The notes beneath the pieces are model-generated. The model did not search any database. It was not told where the DNA came from and saw nothing but the letters and a program-made list of their open reading frames with translations. A DNA stretch of 64,000 nucleotides from assembly GCA_014534235.1 (NCBI GenBank), contig JACVRW010000003.1:1-64000 (forward strand), written 5' to 3'. Shown here piece by piece: positions 36,940 through 46,375 of this stretch. This DNA is from Thermoleophilaceae bacterium. GTDB lineage: Bacteria > Actinomycetota > Thermoleophilia > Solirubrobacterales > Thermoleophilaceae. Position 1 is the stretch's first letter. Each line of letters begins with the position of its first letter. The position numbers and the translations under genes are program-made.

Positions 36940-37974
36940 TCAGGCGATATAGATCGGGGCCCCGACCCGAACCCGGTCGTATAGCTCGATCACCTCCGGG
37001 ATCGACATCCGGACGCAGCCGTGGGAGGCGGCGGTGCCGAGCGACCACGTCTGGTCGGTGCCGTGAATTCCCGCGCCGTCGTAGATCCCGAGCCACCGCG
37101 CCTTGATCGGGTTGTCGGGGGAGCCGGCGGGCACGACCGTTCCGGCCAGAGAGCCCGCCCAGTCGCTGTTCGGCACGCTCCACGCCGGGTTCACGGCCTT
37201 GTTCTGGATGTGGTACATCCCGGCCGGGGTGTCGTAGCCCACCTGGCCGATGGCCACGGTGTACGACTTCACCAGCTTCAGGCGCTTGTAGTGGCGGAGC
37301 TGGAACTTGTCGCGGTCCACGACGAGCAGGGTCGGATACTTCTTGACCAGGTCGGCACGCGTCACCTTCGGCTGCCGGAGTGTCACCGGCGCCTCGACCG
37401 CCCGCTTCGCATCGGCCACGCTCAGCGTCTGCTCAACTCGCTCCTCGAGCTGGGCGCGCTTGACCTCGATGCCGGGCCGCTCCTTGACCCTCTTGAGTTC
37501 GGGGAAATCGAGCCGGGCGTCCCGCGGCGGACGGTGGAGCCGGCGCGACACGCGGTGCACGAACCGCCTGACCGCGTCCGACGAGTAGGTCACACGCGGC
37601 GCCACCAGCGCGCTCTCCTCGCCGTCGGTTAGATCGCGCGCCAGCCGCGTGACGATGTTGCCGTCGCGGCTCTCGGCCAGAGCATCCTCGACCATCGCCC
37701 GCACATCCGCCCGAAGCCGGGCGTCCTCCGCCGAGAGCTTGAACCGCGTGCGCTCGTTGGTGACGTATATCGGCCTCTCGAGCGCCGGCTTCAGCTCCTG
37801 CGCCACGACCCGCCGGGCCAGGTCGGCGCGCATGCCGCCGACGTCCACCCCGGCGATCGTCACGCCCTTCGCGATCACGTCGTCGCGCGACGAGTCGTAC
37901 GCGTACGCGGCCACGGCGCCACCCAAAAGGGCCAGGACGATCGCGGCGACCAGGATGAACGACCTCTGCCTCAT
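36940..37974 (-). CDS. L,D-transpeptidase (YkuD family), membrane-anchored
   Basis: 344 residues. An N-terminal anchor (residues 5-26, SFILVAAIVLALLGGAVAAY) is followed by a PG_binding_4-type domain (VTIAGVDVGGMRADLARRVV) and a second linker repeat. The C-terminal YkuD domain (about 230-344) has the catalytic SHGCVRM preceded by HGTDQTWSLG. It cross-links peptidoglycan 3-3 or attaches proteins by exchanging the D-Ala of tetrapeptides, outside the membrane. The VanW-like N-terminal module is shared by many actinobacterial homologues. It appears monocistronic. Confidence 0.92.
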   Translation of the reverse strand: MRQRSFILVAAIVLALLGGAVAAYAYDSSRDDVIAKGVTIAGVDVGGMRADLARRVVAQELKPALERPIYVTNERTRFKLSAEDARLRADVRAMVEDALAESRDGNIVTRLARDLTDGEESALVAPRVTYSSDAVRRFVHRVSRRLHRPPRDARLDFPELKRVKERPGIEVKRAQLEERVEQTLSVADAKRAVEAPVTLRQPKVTRADLVKKYPTLLVVDRDKFQLRHYKRLKLVKSYTVAIGQVGYDTPAGMYHIQNKAVNPAWSVPNSDWAGSLAGTVVPAGSPDNPIKARWLGIYDGAGIHGTDQTWSLGTAASHGCVRMSIPEVIELYDRVRVGAPIYIA

Positions 37975-38120
37975 GCTGCGAGTGGCCTCAGTGTAGGAAA
38001 TGGCGGGGCCCGATCGTGTCTTATTACCCCCATCGCGGGGGTCACCAACCCCGTGCGGGTGGTCTTCGCCGGAGCGGCGCCGGATCCTTCCTCTTGGGTT
38101 CGTCCGTCCGCCGGCGCGGG

Positions 38121-39452
38121 CTATTCCCGCCGGTCGTCGGCCTGGGTCGCGCGGAGCGCCTCGGCGGTCTGCTCCGCGCGCTGCTCGGCCCGGGCCGCGC
38201 GCGCGGCGGCGTCCCGGGCGCTCGCCTCCGCCTCCCGGGCGCGCGCCTCCGCCTCCCGCGCGTGCTCCTCCGCCTCCCGGGCACGCTGCTCCGCCTCCGC
38301 CAGCTGGGCGCCGTCCGAGCTCTCGGCCTCGATTCCCGCAGTCTCGCGGTAGCCCGCGAGCAGCCGCTGGAGCTCCGCGAGCTGACGGCGGCTCAGCCCG
38401 CCTCCCGGGGCGCCGGCCCTCCGCACATGAGGGCTCCACCGCAGAAACTCCTCCACCTCGCGTTCGTAGCGGTACGGCTCGCGGGCGCCCCGGACGACCG
38501 GGTCGAGGCGCAGGTGCTCGGCGAGCTTCAGCACCGTCTCGCGGCTCGTGTACTGGTACCGAAAGCCCGCCTGCTTGTAGCGGCGGTTGTCGACCCCGCG
38601 GCCAAACCGCAGCTGAGCGAGCATCTCCGGCGGAATCGGGGCTCCGAGTGGCCGCAGGGCCGCGGCGGCCAGCCCGGTACCCCAGGGCGGCAACAGCGGG
38701 ACGCACGGCTTTCCGAGCAGCCCCGCCACCTCGCTCAGCGCCAGCACGCCGTCCGCCGCCACGTTGTAGACGCCGGGTAGGTTGTGCTTCACCGCGTGCT
38801 CGAGCGCGTGGACGACGTCGTCTTCGTGGACGAACTGGTAGCGCGGGTCGAAGCCGAGGATCGTTGGGACCACCGGCAGGGACAGGAGCTCGATGTGCGA
38901 TGTCCGGACACCGGACCCCAGCACGTTCGCGAACCGCAGGACGGTGACCGTCACGTCGGGATTGGCCTGGGCGAACTCGGCGAGCGACGCCTCGGCCTCG
39001 ACGATGTCGCGCTCGACCGGTGTTCGCGGTGGATGCGGCCGGCTCATCGTCTCATCGAAGAAGGCCGGGTCGTCCTGCTGGGCGCCGTAGTAGTGGGTGG
39101 ACGACTTGAAGACGACCTTGCGCACCGGGGAGTCGGGCCCCCCGCACGCGGCGAGGATGTTCATCGTCCCGATCACGTTGTTCTCGTGCGCCTTCGCGGG
39201 CGTGGTCGTGACCGAGTCGACCACGAGGCGGCTGTCGACGACCGTGTCGATCTCGGCCGCCTCCACCACCCGGCGGAGCAGGGCGTGCTGCGCGCCGACC
39301 TTCACGTACTCGGTGCGTTCGAGCTCGACCTGGGGCTCGTCGGCGGCTACCCCGATGACGGCCTCCACCTCGCCGAACCGCTCGAGGGCCTGCGCGAGGC
39401 GTCCGCCCCAGTACGTCGAGAGCCCTGTGATGAGGATGCGCTTCGAGTCCAC
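38121..39452 (-). CDS. SDR-family NAD-dependent epimerase with C-terminal coiled-coil tail
   Basis: 443 residues from the GTG at 39452, 5 bases after the acyltransferase stop. The first ~330 residues are an extended SDR: ILITGLSTYWGGRLAQALE (the nucleotide loop reads GLSTYWGG instead of GxxGxxG), VVDSRLV, STHYYGAQ and RFANVLGSG. The family is known in actinobacteria beside phospholipid acyltransferases. The last ~60 residues are a heptad-like coiled coil rich in AREAEA units, encoded by four degenerate 21-bp repeats (38219-38302). The altered nucleotide loop suggests changed cofactor binding. Possible role in a cell-envelope lipid pathway with the acyltransferase. Confidence 0.8.
   Translation of the reverse strand: MDSKRILITGLSTYWGGRLAQALERFGEVEAVIGVAADEPQVELERTEYVKVGAQHALLRRVVEAAEIDTVVDSRLVVDSVTTTPAKAHENNVIGTMNILAACGGPDSPVRKVVFKSSTHYYGAQQDDPAFFDETMSRPHPPRTPVERDIVEAEASLAEFAQANPDVTVTVLRFANVLGSGVRTSHIELLSLPVVPTILGFDPRYQFVHEDDVVHALEHAVKHNLPGVYNVAADGVLALSEVAGLLGKPCVPLLPPWGTGLAAAALRPLGAPIPPEMLAQLRFGRGVDNRRYKQAGFRYQYTSRETVLKLAEHLRLDPVVRGAREPYRYEREVEEFLRWSPHVRRAGAPGGGLSRRQLAELQRLLAGYRETAGIEAESSDGAQLAEAEQRAREAEEHAREAEARAREAEASARDAAARAARAEQRAEQTAEALRATQADDRRE
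38219..38302 (-). repeat. Four degenerate 21-bp repeats inside the SDR gene
   Basis: Units start at 38219, 38240, 38261 and 38282. Each contains CTCCGCCTCC and encodes a REAEA-type heptad of the coiled-coil tail. The in-frame 21-base period (seven codons) allows length change without frameshift. Confidence 0.75.
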
Positions 39453-39457
39453 TGTGG

Positions 39458-40348
39458 CTATCCGAACCAGATCGACTTGCGCTTTGCCAGCATGTCCCAG
39501 AGGTTCTCCTGGATCCGCGCCCGGACGTCGTTGGCGACCGTCTGAACGAGCGCTTTGTCGTGCTCCAGGCCCTCCTTGTCGAACGGAATCGGCTCGAGGA
39601 AGCGGATCTTGAACTTCGCGGGGAGGAACCCGAGCATCCCGAGCAGCCCGAAGTGCGGGAAGGTCGGCGTGAGCGGAAAGTAGAGGAGTCCGGTCAGCCG
39701 CTTCATCAGCCTCAGCTGCGCGAAGGAGGGCGCGGCCTCCTCGGCGCCGACGACGCACACCGGCACGATCGGCGCGCGGGCGCGCATGGCCGCCTGGACG
39801 AAGCCGCCGCGTCCAAAGCGTCGCAGCCGGTAGCGGTCCTTGTATAGCTTCTCCGTGCCCTTCCGGCCCTCGGGAAAGACCAGCACGAGCTGCTCCTCGT
39901 CGTACAGCAACCGCTGGACGTTCGCGGGATGCGCCGGGACGCAGCCGATCCTCGGGATTAGCATCGAGAACCCGGGGTAGCCCTTGAAGAAGTGCTCGAC
40001 GGTGATGTTCACGGGCCGCGGGTGTGGGTGCTCCTCGCGGATCGCCTTCGCGATCATCGGCGCGTCCGGGGGTAGGGCCCCCGCGTGGTTCGAGACCAGC
40101 AGCGCGCCGCCCGTCGACGGCACGTTCTCGATCCCCTCGACCTCGGTCCGGAACCAGTAGTGGTAGAGGAAGTCCCCCGCCGTCCGATCGAGGAAGCCCT
40201 CGACCCGCTCAGAGCGCCCCCAGTCGGTCAGCCGCCGCTCGGGCTCGACGCCGGGAAGGTGACGCCTCATGTCGTCGCCCGGCACGAGCGCCTGGCCGGC
40301 GGGCTCCGCCTCTCGGGTGGAGATCATCGCGCGCCTCGCTTCCGCCAT
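39458..40348 (-). CDS. Lysophospholipid acyltransferase (PlsC-like) family protein
   Basis: 296 residues from ATG 40348. The acyltransferase block has ALLVSNHAGALPPDAP with the NH-x4-D-type motif in changed form, VEHFFKGYPGFSMLIPRIG, then LVLVFPEGRKGTEKLYKDRY (the FPEG motif) and RAPIVPVCVVGAEEA. It acylates lysophosphatidate or a related acceptor at the membrane. Starts at 40327 or 40270 (before RRHLPGVEPERR) are possible and no Shine-Dalgarno decides. The downstream SDR starts 5 bases after its stop, so the two are coupled. Confidence 0.8.
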   Translation of the reverse strand: MAEARRAMISTREAEPAGQALVPGDDMRRHLPGVEPERRLTDWGRSERVEGFLDRTAGDFLYHYWFRTEVEGIENVPSTGGALLVSNHAGALPPDAPMIAKAIREEHPHPRPVNITVEHFFKGYPGFSMLIPRIGCVPAHPANVQRLLYDEEQLVLVFPEGRKGTEKLYKDRYRLRRFGRGGFVQAAMRARAPIVPVCVVGAEEAAPSFAQLRLMKRLTGLLYFPLTPTFPHFGLLGMLGFLPAKFKIRFLEPIPFDKEGLEHDKALVQTVANDVRARIQENLWDMLAKRKSIWFG

Positions 40349-40399
40349 GCGCCGATTCAAGCAGGAGCGCGCCGGCAGCGGGGCTACGATGCCGCGCGC

Positions 40400-41116
40400 A
40401 TGCGCTCCAAGGACGACGTGCGGGCGGATGTGTGGCAGGCGATGGAGCGCGAAGGCGTCGCGCGCTTCCCCGGCGCCCGGGGCAGGATCCCGAACTTCGT
40501 GGGCGCGGAGCGCGCGGCCGAGCGGCTCGCCGAGCATCCCGCGTGGACGAGCGCCGAGACGCTCAAGGCCAATCCGGACTCGCCACAGACCCGCGCGCGG
40601 CGGCTCGCCCTCGCCCAGGGAAAGGTGGTCTTGATGGCTGTGCCGCGCCTGCGCGACCGGCATCCGTTCCGCCTGCTCGATCCGCGCCGTCTCGCCGAGC
40701 GGGAACGACGCGAGGCCGCCACGATCAAGGGCGCGCTGCGCCACGGCAAGGCGATCGGCCTCGGCCAGGTCCCGGACCTCGACCTGGTCCTCGCCGGCTC
40801 CGTGGCGGTGAACACGCTGGGCGCCCGGATCGGGAAGGGCGGCGGCTTCTCCGACCTCGAGTACGGCCTTCTCTTCGAAAGCGGGAGGATCGACCCTCGC
40901 ACGCGCATCGCCACCACCGTCCACCCGCTCCAGATCCTGCGCGACGACCTCCCGATGACGGCGCACGACATTCCCGTGAACCTCGTGGCGACGCCCGCCG
41001 AGGTGATCGAGGTCGACGGCGCCTACGATCGCCCGACCGGGATCCTCCGAGACCACCTGCAGCCGCGGCAGCTCCTCGAGATCCCGGTGCTCGAGCAGCT
41101 GGGTTACGCCGGTTGA
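40400..41116 (+). CDS. 5-formyltetrahydrofolate cyclo-ligase family protein
   Basis: 238 residues. The MTHFS fold is indicated by DVWQAMEREGVARFP, VVLMAVPRLRDRHPF, VAVNTLGARIGKGGGFSDLEYGLL and TVHPLQIL. The loop GKGGGFSDLE replaces GxGxGYYD of classical cyclo-ligases, so nucleotide or substrate binding may differ; this subfamily is probably not the housekeeping folate enzyme. It is divergent from the acyltransferase and ends exactly where the convergent nucleotidase ends (TGA at 41114-41116, TCA at 41117). Confidence 0.82.
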   Translation: MRSKDDVRADVWQAMEREGVARFPGARGRIPNFVGAERAAERLAEHPAWTSAETLKANPDSPQTRARRLALAQGKVVLMAVPRLRDRHPFRLLDPRRLAERERREAATIKGALRHGKAIGLGQVPDLDLVLAGSVAVNTLGARIGKGGGFSDLEYGLLFESGRIDPRTRIATTVHPLQILRDDLPMTAHDIPVNLVATPAEVIEVDGAYDRPTGILRDHLQPRQLLEIPVLEQLGYAG

Positions 41117-41680
41117 TCAGCCGAGCCGCTCGAGCACCGGGTCGAGCTTCTCTCGCAGCTCCTCCCAGTCGCGCGCCACGATGACGCCGTCCTCTTGGAC
41201 GAGATCCTCGTTCCAGGGGTGGAGGATCGTCGCCGCCACCATGCCCGCCTCGCGGGCGCGCAGGATGTTGACCGGGCTGTCGTCCACCAGGACGTCGATT
41301 CCGAGCTCCACGCAGCGGCCGACCTTGTCGACCGAGCAGTGGAGGTCGTCGAAGGGCATGCCGATCGCCTCGAGCCACTGGGCCGTGGCGCGCGCGGCGC
41401 CGGGGCGGCGGTGGCTCGTCACGTGGATCCAGTGACCGCGCGCGTGCCAGTCGCTCACCGTCTCGACGACCCCCGGATACGGCACGCCGGCGGCAATGTT
41501 CTCGTCCGAGTGGGTCTCCTCGACGCAGTGGACGAGCGCGTCGCGCTCGATCGCCGTGATGTCCCAATCGCGCTGCTCCTCGTAGGGGAGGTCGACCCCG
41601 TAGCGGTCGCGGACGACCCGCTGTAGGACGTCCCAGTAGTGGTGGATCGTCGAGTCGATGTCCAGCGCGATCTTGGCCAC
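41117..41680 (-). CDS. HAD-superfamily 5'(3')-nucleotidase-like protein
   Basis: 187 residues from GTG 41680. The first HAD motif is KIALDIDSTIHHYW (aspartates 7 and 9), motif II lies in HVTSHRRPG, and motif III/IV in GIDVLVDDSPVNI. The order and length match the NT5C/cdN group of nucleotidases (Pfam 5_nucleotid). It would dephosphorylate a nucleoside monophosphate or related metabolite. Its start is only 18 bases from the divergent alpha/beta hydrolase start, so each promoter must lie inside the other gene. Confidence 0.8.
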   Translation of the reverse strand: MAKIALDIDSTIHHYWDVLQRVVRDRYGVDLPYEEQRDWDITAIERDALVHCVEETHSDENIAAGVPYPGVVETVSDWHARGHWIHVTSHRRPGAARATAQWLEAIGMPFDDLHCSVDKVGRCVELGIDVLVDDSPVNILRAREAGMVAATILHPWNEDLVQEDGVIVARDWEELREKLDPVLERLG

Positions 41681-41698
41681 GCCATCTACAGTAAGCGC

Positions 41699-42682
41699 AT
41701 GCCGCGCAGGGTCCTCTCCCCTCCCGTGGCGCCCTGGCGTACTGCGCGCGCTGGTCACGGCTACGGCGTGGGCGGCGGACCGGACTGGCGCTCCGTCGAT
41801 TGGCCGAGCCATCTCCGCCGCGTCGAGGTCGACGGCACGCCGGTCAACTACGTCGATCTCGGCGCGGGAGACCGCGAGCCCGTCGTCTTCGTGCACGGCC
41901 TCGGCGGCCAGTGGCAGAACTGGCTCGAGAACCTCCCCAGGGTCGCCGAGGAGCGGCGCGCGCTAGCGCTCGACCTTCCCGGCTTCGGGCTGACGCCCGA
42001 GCCGCGGGATGAGATCACGATCCCCGGCTACGGTCGGACGGTCAACGCGTTCTGCGAGAAGCTCGGCCTCGGCGGCGTAGCGATCGTCGGGAACTCCATG
42101 GGGGGATTTATCGCGGCCGAGGTGGCGATCCAGTTCCCGAGCCGCGTGACTCGGCTCGTGCTCGTCTCGGCGGCGGGCATCTCGAGCGCGAGTAGCTTGC
42201 GGAGGCCGATGCTGACGGCCGGTCGCATCATGACCGCGGTCGCCACCAACACCGTCGCCCGCCACCGCGCGCTCGCGTCTCGACCGGTCATGCGCCACCT
42301 GTCGCTCGCGCTCGTCGCCCGCTACCCCAAGCTCCTGCGGGCGGACCTCGCCTACGAGGGGCTCTTCAAGGGGGCGGGCAAGCCGAGCTTCGACGATGCG
42401 CTCAGGGCGTGCCTCGACTACGGCTTCCGGGACCGCCTGCCGGACGTCAGTGTACCGACGCTGATCGTCTGGGGTGAGAACGACTGGGTAATCCCCGTCA
42501 GGGACGCGAACGAGTTCGAGCGGCTGATCCCGGACAGCCGTAAGGTCGTGATGCGGGAGACCGGTCACATCCCCATGGCGGAGCGGCCGCAGGCTTTCAA
42601 CGACGTGTTGATGGACTTCCTCGCCGAGACCGGGCCCGCCGAGGAGAAGGAACCGGTCGAGGGCGAGGCGCAGGTGGCCTGA
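41699..42682 (+). CDS. Alpha/beta-fold hydrolase
   Basis: 327 residues. The oxyanion-hole motif VVFVHGLGGQWQNW is at about 62-75, the nucleophile elbow is GNSMGGFIA (S at about 133), the acid is likely D in NDWVIPVRDANEF, and the histidine is H in ETGHIPMAERP. It is a soluble esterase, lipase or C-C hydrolase-like enzyme with a cap of about 60 helical residues (STLAGRIMTAV to AYEGLF region). Substrate unknown. It is followed after 37 bases by the PH-domain gene pair on the same strand. Confidence 0.88.
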   Translation: MPRRVLSPPVAPWRTARAGHGYGVGGGPDWRSVDWPSHLRRVEVDGTPVNYVDLGAGDREPVVFVHGLGGQWQNWLENLPRVAEERRALALDLPGFGLTPEPRDEITIPGYGRTVNAFCEKLGLGGVAIVGNSMGGFIAAEVAIQFPSRVTRLVLVSAAGISSASSLRRPMLTAGRIMTAVATNTVARHRALASRPVMRHLSLALVARYPKLLRADLAYEGLFKGAGKPSFDDALRACLDYGFRDRLPDVSVPTLIVWGENDWVIPVRDANEFERLIPDSRKVVMRETGHIPMAERPQAFNDVLMDFLAETGPAEEKEPVEGEAQVA

Positions 42683-42719
42683 GGCGGCCCGCGCCATTGA
42701 CGACCCGAGCCGACCGAGC

Positions 42720-43253
42720 GTGGCACCCGCGACGCCCGATCCCCCGCCCATGGCATCGGCAACACCCGATTCCCCACCGGTCGCATCGACGACGCCCGAG
42801 CCCAGCCGGCGGCTCCCGCCGGAGGCCCGAGGGTACTTCGTGGTCGGCTCGCTGGCTTGGGCGGTGCCCACCGCGATCGGAGCCTTCACCGTGGCCGGCG
42901 TCATCGGCGGCGACCTGCTCGCGTGGGCGATACGCGTCGCAGCCGTCGCAGTGCTCGTGGTCGGCGGCGTCGCGTTACCGCTGCTCCGCTGGCGAAGATG
43001 GCGCTACGAGGTCCGCGACGAGGAGCTCGACCTCCTCCGGGGAGCGCTCGTGGTGACCCGGACCGTTGTCCCCATGACCCGAGTGCAGCACGTGGACACT
43101 ATTCGCACGGTGATCGGCGACCTCTTCGACCTGCAATCCGTGGCGGTGCACACCGCCGCCGGCTCCAACGCCATCCCGGCGCTGCGGCCCGCCGAGGCGG
43201 CGGCAATCCGCGACAGGATCGCTCAGCTGGCGCGCCGTCCCGATGAGCTCTGA
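42720..43253 (+). CDS. YdbS-like membrane protein with bPH2 domain
   Basis: 177 residues from GTG. A Pro/Thr/Ser-rich N-terminal segment of 30 residues precedes two membrane helices (YFVVGSLAWAVPTAIGAF and AWAIRVAAVAVLVVGG). The bPH2 domain follows: WRYEVRDEELDLLRG, VPMTRVQHVDTIRTVIG and VAVHTAAGSNAIPAL. The gene overlaps the second PH-domain gene by 11 bases. The pair resembles YdbS-YdbT of Bacillus, which affect stress and bacteriocin resistance; the role here is inferred from that. Confidence 0.85.
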   Translation: MAPATPDPPPMASATPDSPPVASTTPEPSRRLPPEARGYFVVGSLAWAVPTAIGAFTVAGVIGGDLLAWAIRVAAVAVLVVGGVALPLLRWRRWRYEVRDEELDLLRGALVVTRTVVPMTRVQHVDTIRTVIGDLFDLQSVAVHTAAGSNAIPALRPAEAAAIRDRIAQLARRPDEL

Positions 43254-44649
43254 CCTCTCGTTCCCGCGGCGACTCCACCCCGCCGAGATCGCGCTGGCGG
43301 CGCTCGACAGCCTTCGTGAGCTCCTGGTGGCGGCCGTGATCGGCGTGCTCGTAGGGGGCGGCTCCGGCCGGATGTCTCCGCTTCTCGGACTCGTGGTCGG
43401 CTTGGGAGGCGTGGGGGTCACGGTCGCGGCGGGCTATGTGCGCTGGATGAACACGACCTACCGCGTGTCCGGCGACGCGCTGCACTTCCGGAGGGGCGTG
43501 CTCTCGCCGGACGAGACGACGATCCCGATCGCGCGGATCCAGGCGATCGACGCGACGCAGGGCCCGATCCAGCGCCTGTTCGGAGTCCACGAGCTGCACG
43601 TGCAGACTGCGGGCGGCGGCTCCGGTGGCGAGATCGTGCTGCGCGCCGTCTCCGACCTGGCGGGCCGGGAGCTGCGCGAAGTGGCCGGCCTGCCGGAGCC
43701 GACGCATGTCGACCTGCCGGAGTGGCGGCTCGGCGCCGGCGGCCTGCTGGTCACGGCGCTCACGGCCCCGCAAATTGGAGTGATCGTTCCGGTCATCGCC
43801 GGCCTCACTGCGGCTGGCGACGACCTCCTCTTCGGTCGGTCCGGGGAGCGACTCCTCGACCGGCTGCCCACCGACCCCGGCGGCATCGCGCTCGTCGCCG
43901 CCGCGCTCGCGGGCGCGGCGTTCGTGCTGTCGTTCATCGGCGCGATCGTCGCATTCGGCGGCTTCGTCCTCGTGCGGGACGGCGAGCGCCTGCGCATCCG
44001 GCGCGGCGTCCTCCAGCGACGCGCGGCGAGCATCCCGCTTGGGCGCGTCCATGCGGTGGACATAGTCGAGGGCGTCCTGCGGCGACCGTTCGGGCTCGCC
44101 TCGATCCGCATGGAGACCGCGGGCTACAGGTCGGAGCCGGCCGTGGCACAGGTCCTCGTCCCGCTGCTGCGCGTCGGAGATGCCGGAAAGGTGCTCAGGG
44201 AGTTCGTCCCGGGCCTGGCACTCGAGCCGCGGGCGCTTCAGCGCCCGCCGGGCCGGGCGCGGCGGCGGTATGTGCAGCTCCCGGTGCTGGCCGGCGCCAT
44301 TGTGGGTGCAGCGGTCACGGCGGTCTGGCCTGCGGCGTGGCCGGTCATACCGGCGCTGGCCATTCTCGGAGCTGCCGAGGGAGTGCTCCGCTGGCGGGCG
44401 GCCGGCTGGCGCCTCGACGGCGCGCGGATCGTGATCCGCCAGCGGCTCCTCGCGAGGCGGACGCTGGTCGCGCGGGCCGATCGCCTGCAGGAGCACGGCC
44501 TGAGCGTGTCACCGCTGCAGCGCCGTGGCCGCCTCGCCTCGTTCCAGGTGGCGGTCGGCTCCGGCCGCAGGGGGCGGGTGCGGCACCTCGACCGCAACAT
44601 CGCCCGGGAGCTCTTCGAGCGGCTGCGGCCGACTCGCGTTCACGCCTGA
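43243..44649 (+). CDS. YdbT-like membrane protein with repeated bPH2 domains
   Basis: 468 residues with about six hydrophobic segments and two to three bPH2 modules, each opening after a helix pair: TYRVSGDALHFRRGVLSPDETTIPIARIQAIDATQGP, then DGERLRIRRGVLQRRAASIPLGRVHAVDIVEG, then a third shorter one near 400-440 (WRLDGARIVIRQRLLARR). It is the normal partner of the preceding small bPH2 protein, and overlaps it by 11 bases. The complex is membrane-bound with cytoplasmic PH faces. The ilvD gene converges on it after 52 bases. Confidence 0.88.
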   Translation: MSSDLSFPRRLHPAEIALAALDSLRELLVAAVIGVLVGGGSGRMSPLLGLVVGLGGVGVTVAAGYVRWMNTTYRVSGDALHFRRGVLSPDETTIPIARIQAIDATQGPIQRLFGVHELHVQTAGGGSGGEIVLRAVSDLAGRELREVAGLPEPTHVDLPEWRLGAGGLLVTALTAPQIGVIVPVIAGLTAAGDDLLFGRSGERLLDRLPTDPGGIALVAAALAGAAFVLSFIGAIVAFGGFVLVRDGERLRIRRGVLQRRAASIPLGRVHAVDIVEGVLRRPFGLASIRMETAGYRSEPAVAQVLVPLLRVGDAGKVLREFVPGLALEPRALQRPPGRARRRYVQLPVLAGAIVGAAVTAVWPAAWPVIPALAILGAAEGVLRWRAAGWRLDGARIVIRQRLLARRTLVARADRLQEHGLSVSPLQRRGRLASFQVAVGSGRRGRVRHLDRNIARELFERLRPTRVHA

Positions 44650-44701
44650 TTGCGCCGGCGCCCGTGGGCGTCGGCTCGCGCGACGCTCGTCGGCCCGGCC
44701 G

Positions 44702-46375
44702 TCAGCTCGTGACGGCGCCCTTCGCGGCCGAGCCCACCTGCTTCGCGTATTTGGCGAGGACGCCGTTCTTGTACTTCGGTGGGGGCGGCTCGTAGGCGGC
44801 GAGGCGTGCGGCGAGCTCCTCCGCGGGCAGGTCCACGTTCAGCTCCCGGCGCGCCACGTCGAATACGACGGTGTCGCCGTCTCGAACGGCCGCGATCGGC
44901 CCACCGTGGGGCGCCTCAGGCGCGACGTGGCCGGCCATGAACCCGTGCGTAGCGCCTGAGAAGCGGCCGTCGGTCATCAGCGCGACCGAGTCACCGAGGC
45001 CCTCGCCCACCAGGGCCGCCGTCACGCGGAGCATCTCTCGCATGCCGGGACCGCCGGCGGGCCCCTCGTTGCGGATTACGACCACCTCACCCGGCCGGAT
45101 CGACTTCGCCATCACCGCCTCGAAGGCGTCCTCTTCGTGCTCGAACACGCGGGCGGGGCCGCGGTGCTCCGTGCGGTCGTGCCCGGACAGCTTCACCACG
45201 CATCCCTCGGGGGCAAGGTTGCCGCGCAGAATCGCGAAGCCGCCGTTCGGCTTGATCGGCTCGGAGACCGACCGGACGACGTCCTGGCCCTCGGACTCCT
45301 CGGCCGCGTCCGCCACCTCCAAGATCGCCTGGCCCGTGACCGTGACGGTCCCTTCGTGGAGCAGTCCGGCCTCCTTCAGCCGCCGGACGACCAGCGGCAC
45401 GCCGCCCGCCCGGTAGAGGTCGGTCGCCACGTAGCGGCCGCTCGGCTTCAGGTCGCAGAGCAGCGGAGTCGCCCAGGCGATACGGTCGAAGTCGTCGAGA
45501 CCGAGCGGCACACCTGCCTCGTGCGCGACGGCGAGCAGGTGCAGGATGAGGTTGGTGGAGCCGCCCGACATGGCCCCTGCCGCGATCGCGTTCTCGAGCG
45601 ACTCGGTGGTGATGATGCGGCTGGGTCGCAGGTCGCGCTCCAGCACCTCGAGGATCAGCCCGCCGCAGTCCTCGGCCACCTGTCCCTTCTTGCCGTCCTC
45701 CGCGGGAACCATCGAGCTGCCCATCGGCGATATCCCGAGCACCTCGAAGGCCATCGCCATCGTGTTGGCCGTGAACTGGCCTCCGCAGGCGCCGGCTCCG
45801 GGCGACGCGTGCGCCTCGAGGTCGGCCAGGTCGTCGTCCGAGAGATCGCCGGCGGCGTGCGCGCCAATGCCCTCGAAGACGTCCTGGATCGTCACATCGC
45901 GGCCGCGCCAACGGCCGGGGGCGATCGAGCCGCCGTAGAGCATGAGGCTCGGCACGTCGAGGCGGGCGAGGGCCATGACGGCGCCGGGGATGGTCTTGTC
46001 GCAGCCGGACAGCGCGATCACCGCGTCGAACATGTGCCCGCGCGCCACCAGCTCGATCGAGTCGGCGATGACCTCGCGGCTCACGAGCGAGGCGCGCATG
46101 CCCTCGGTTCCCATGGTGATCCCGTCCGAGATCGCCACGGTGTTGAACTCCATCGGCGTCCCCCCGGCCACGCGCACGCCCTCCTTCACCCGTTCCGCGA
46201 GGCGTCGCAGGTGGAAGTTGCAGGGCATCGTCTCCGTCCAGGTGTTGGCGATCCCGACGATCGGTCGGCTCAGCGCCTCGTCGTCGAAGCCGATGCCCTT
46301 CAGGTACGCACGCGCCCCAGCCCGGTCCGGGCCGTCGAGGATCACCCGGCTGCGACTCCGCAGGTCGCGGCTCAC
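44702..46375 (-). CDS. ilvD: Dihydroxy-acid dehydratase
   Basis: 557 residues from the GTG that overlaps the stop of the upstream gene (GTGA). The [2Fe-2S] ligands C52 (PCNFH), C125 (SGCDKT) and C197 (GACGGQ) are all present, together with [12 protein letters not shown] and [16 protein letters not shown]. It dehydrates 2,3-dihydroxy-isovalerate and dihydroxy-methylvalerate, the third common step of valine, leucine and isoleucine synthesis, in the cytoplasm. It is unlinked to other ilv genes here. Length is normal. Confidence 0.95.
   Translation of the reverse strand: MSRDLRSRSRVILDGPDRAGARAYLKGIGFDDEALSRPIVGIANTWTETMPCNFHLRRLAERVKEGVRVAGGTPMEFNTVAISDGITMGTEGMRASLVSREVIADSIELVARGHMFDAVIALSGCDKTIPGAVMALARLDVPSLMLYGGSIAPGRWRGRDVTIQDVFEGIGAHAAGDLSDDDLADLEAHASPGAGACGGQFTANTMAMAFEVLGISPMGSSMVPAEDGKKGQVAEDCGGLILEVLERDLRPSRIITTESLENAIAAGAMSGGSTNLILHLLAVAHEAGVPLGLDDFDRIAWATPLLCDLKPSGRYVATDLYRAGGVPLVVRRLKEAGLLHEGTVTVTGQAILEVADAAEESEGQDVVRSVSEPIKPNGGFAILRGNLAPEGCVVKLSGHDRTEHRGPARVFEHEEDAFEAVMAKSIRPGEVVVIRNEGPAGGPGMREMLRVTAALVGEGLGDSVALMTDGRFSGATHGFMAGHVAPEAPHGGPIAAVRDGDTVVFDVARRELNVDLPAEELAARLAAYEPPPPKYKNGVLAKYAKQVGSAAKGAVTS

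Noticed and set aside
38020..38045. CCCCC-ATCG-CGGGGG hairpin downstream of the L,D-transpeptidase region as a terminator
   Set aside because: It lies upstream of that gene's start and downstream of nothing on the plus strand, has no T tract, and cannot terminate a known transcript.
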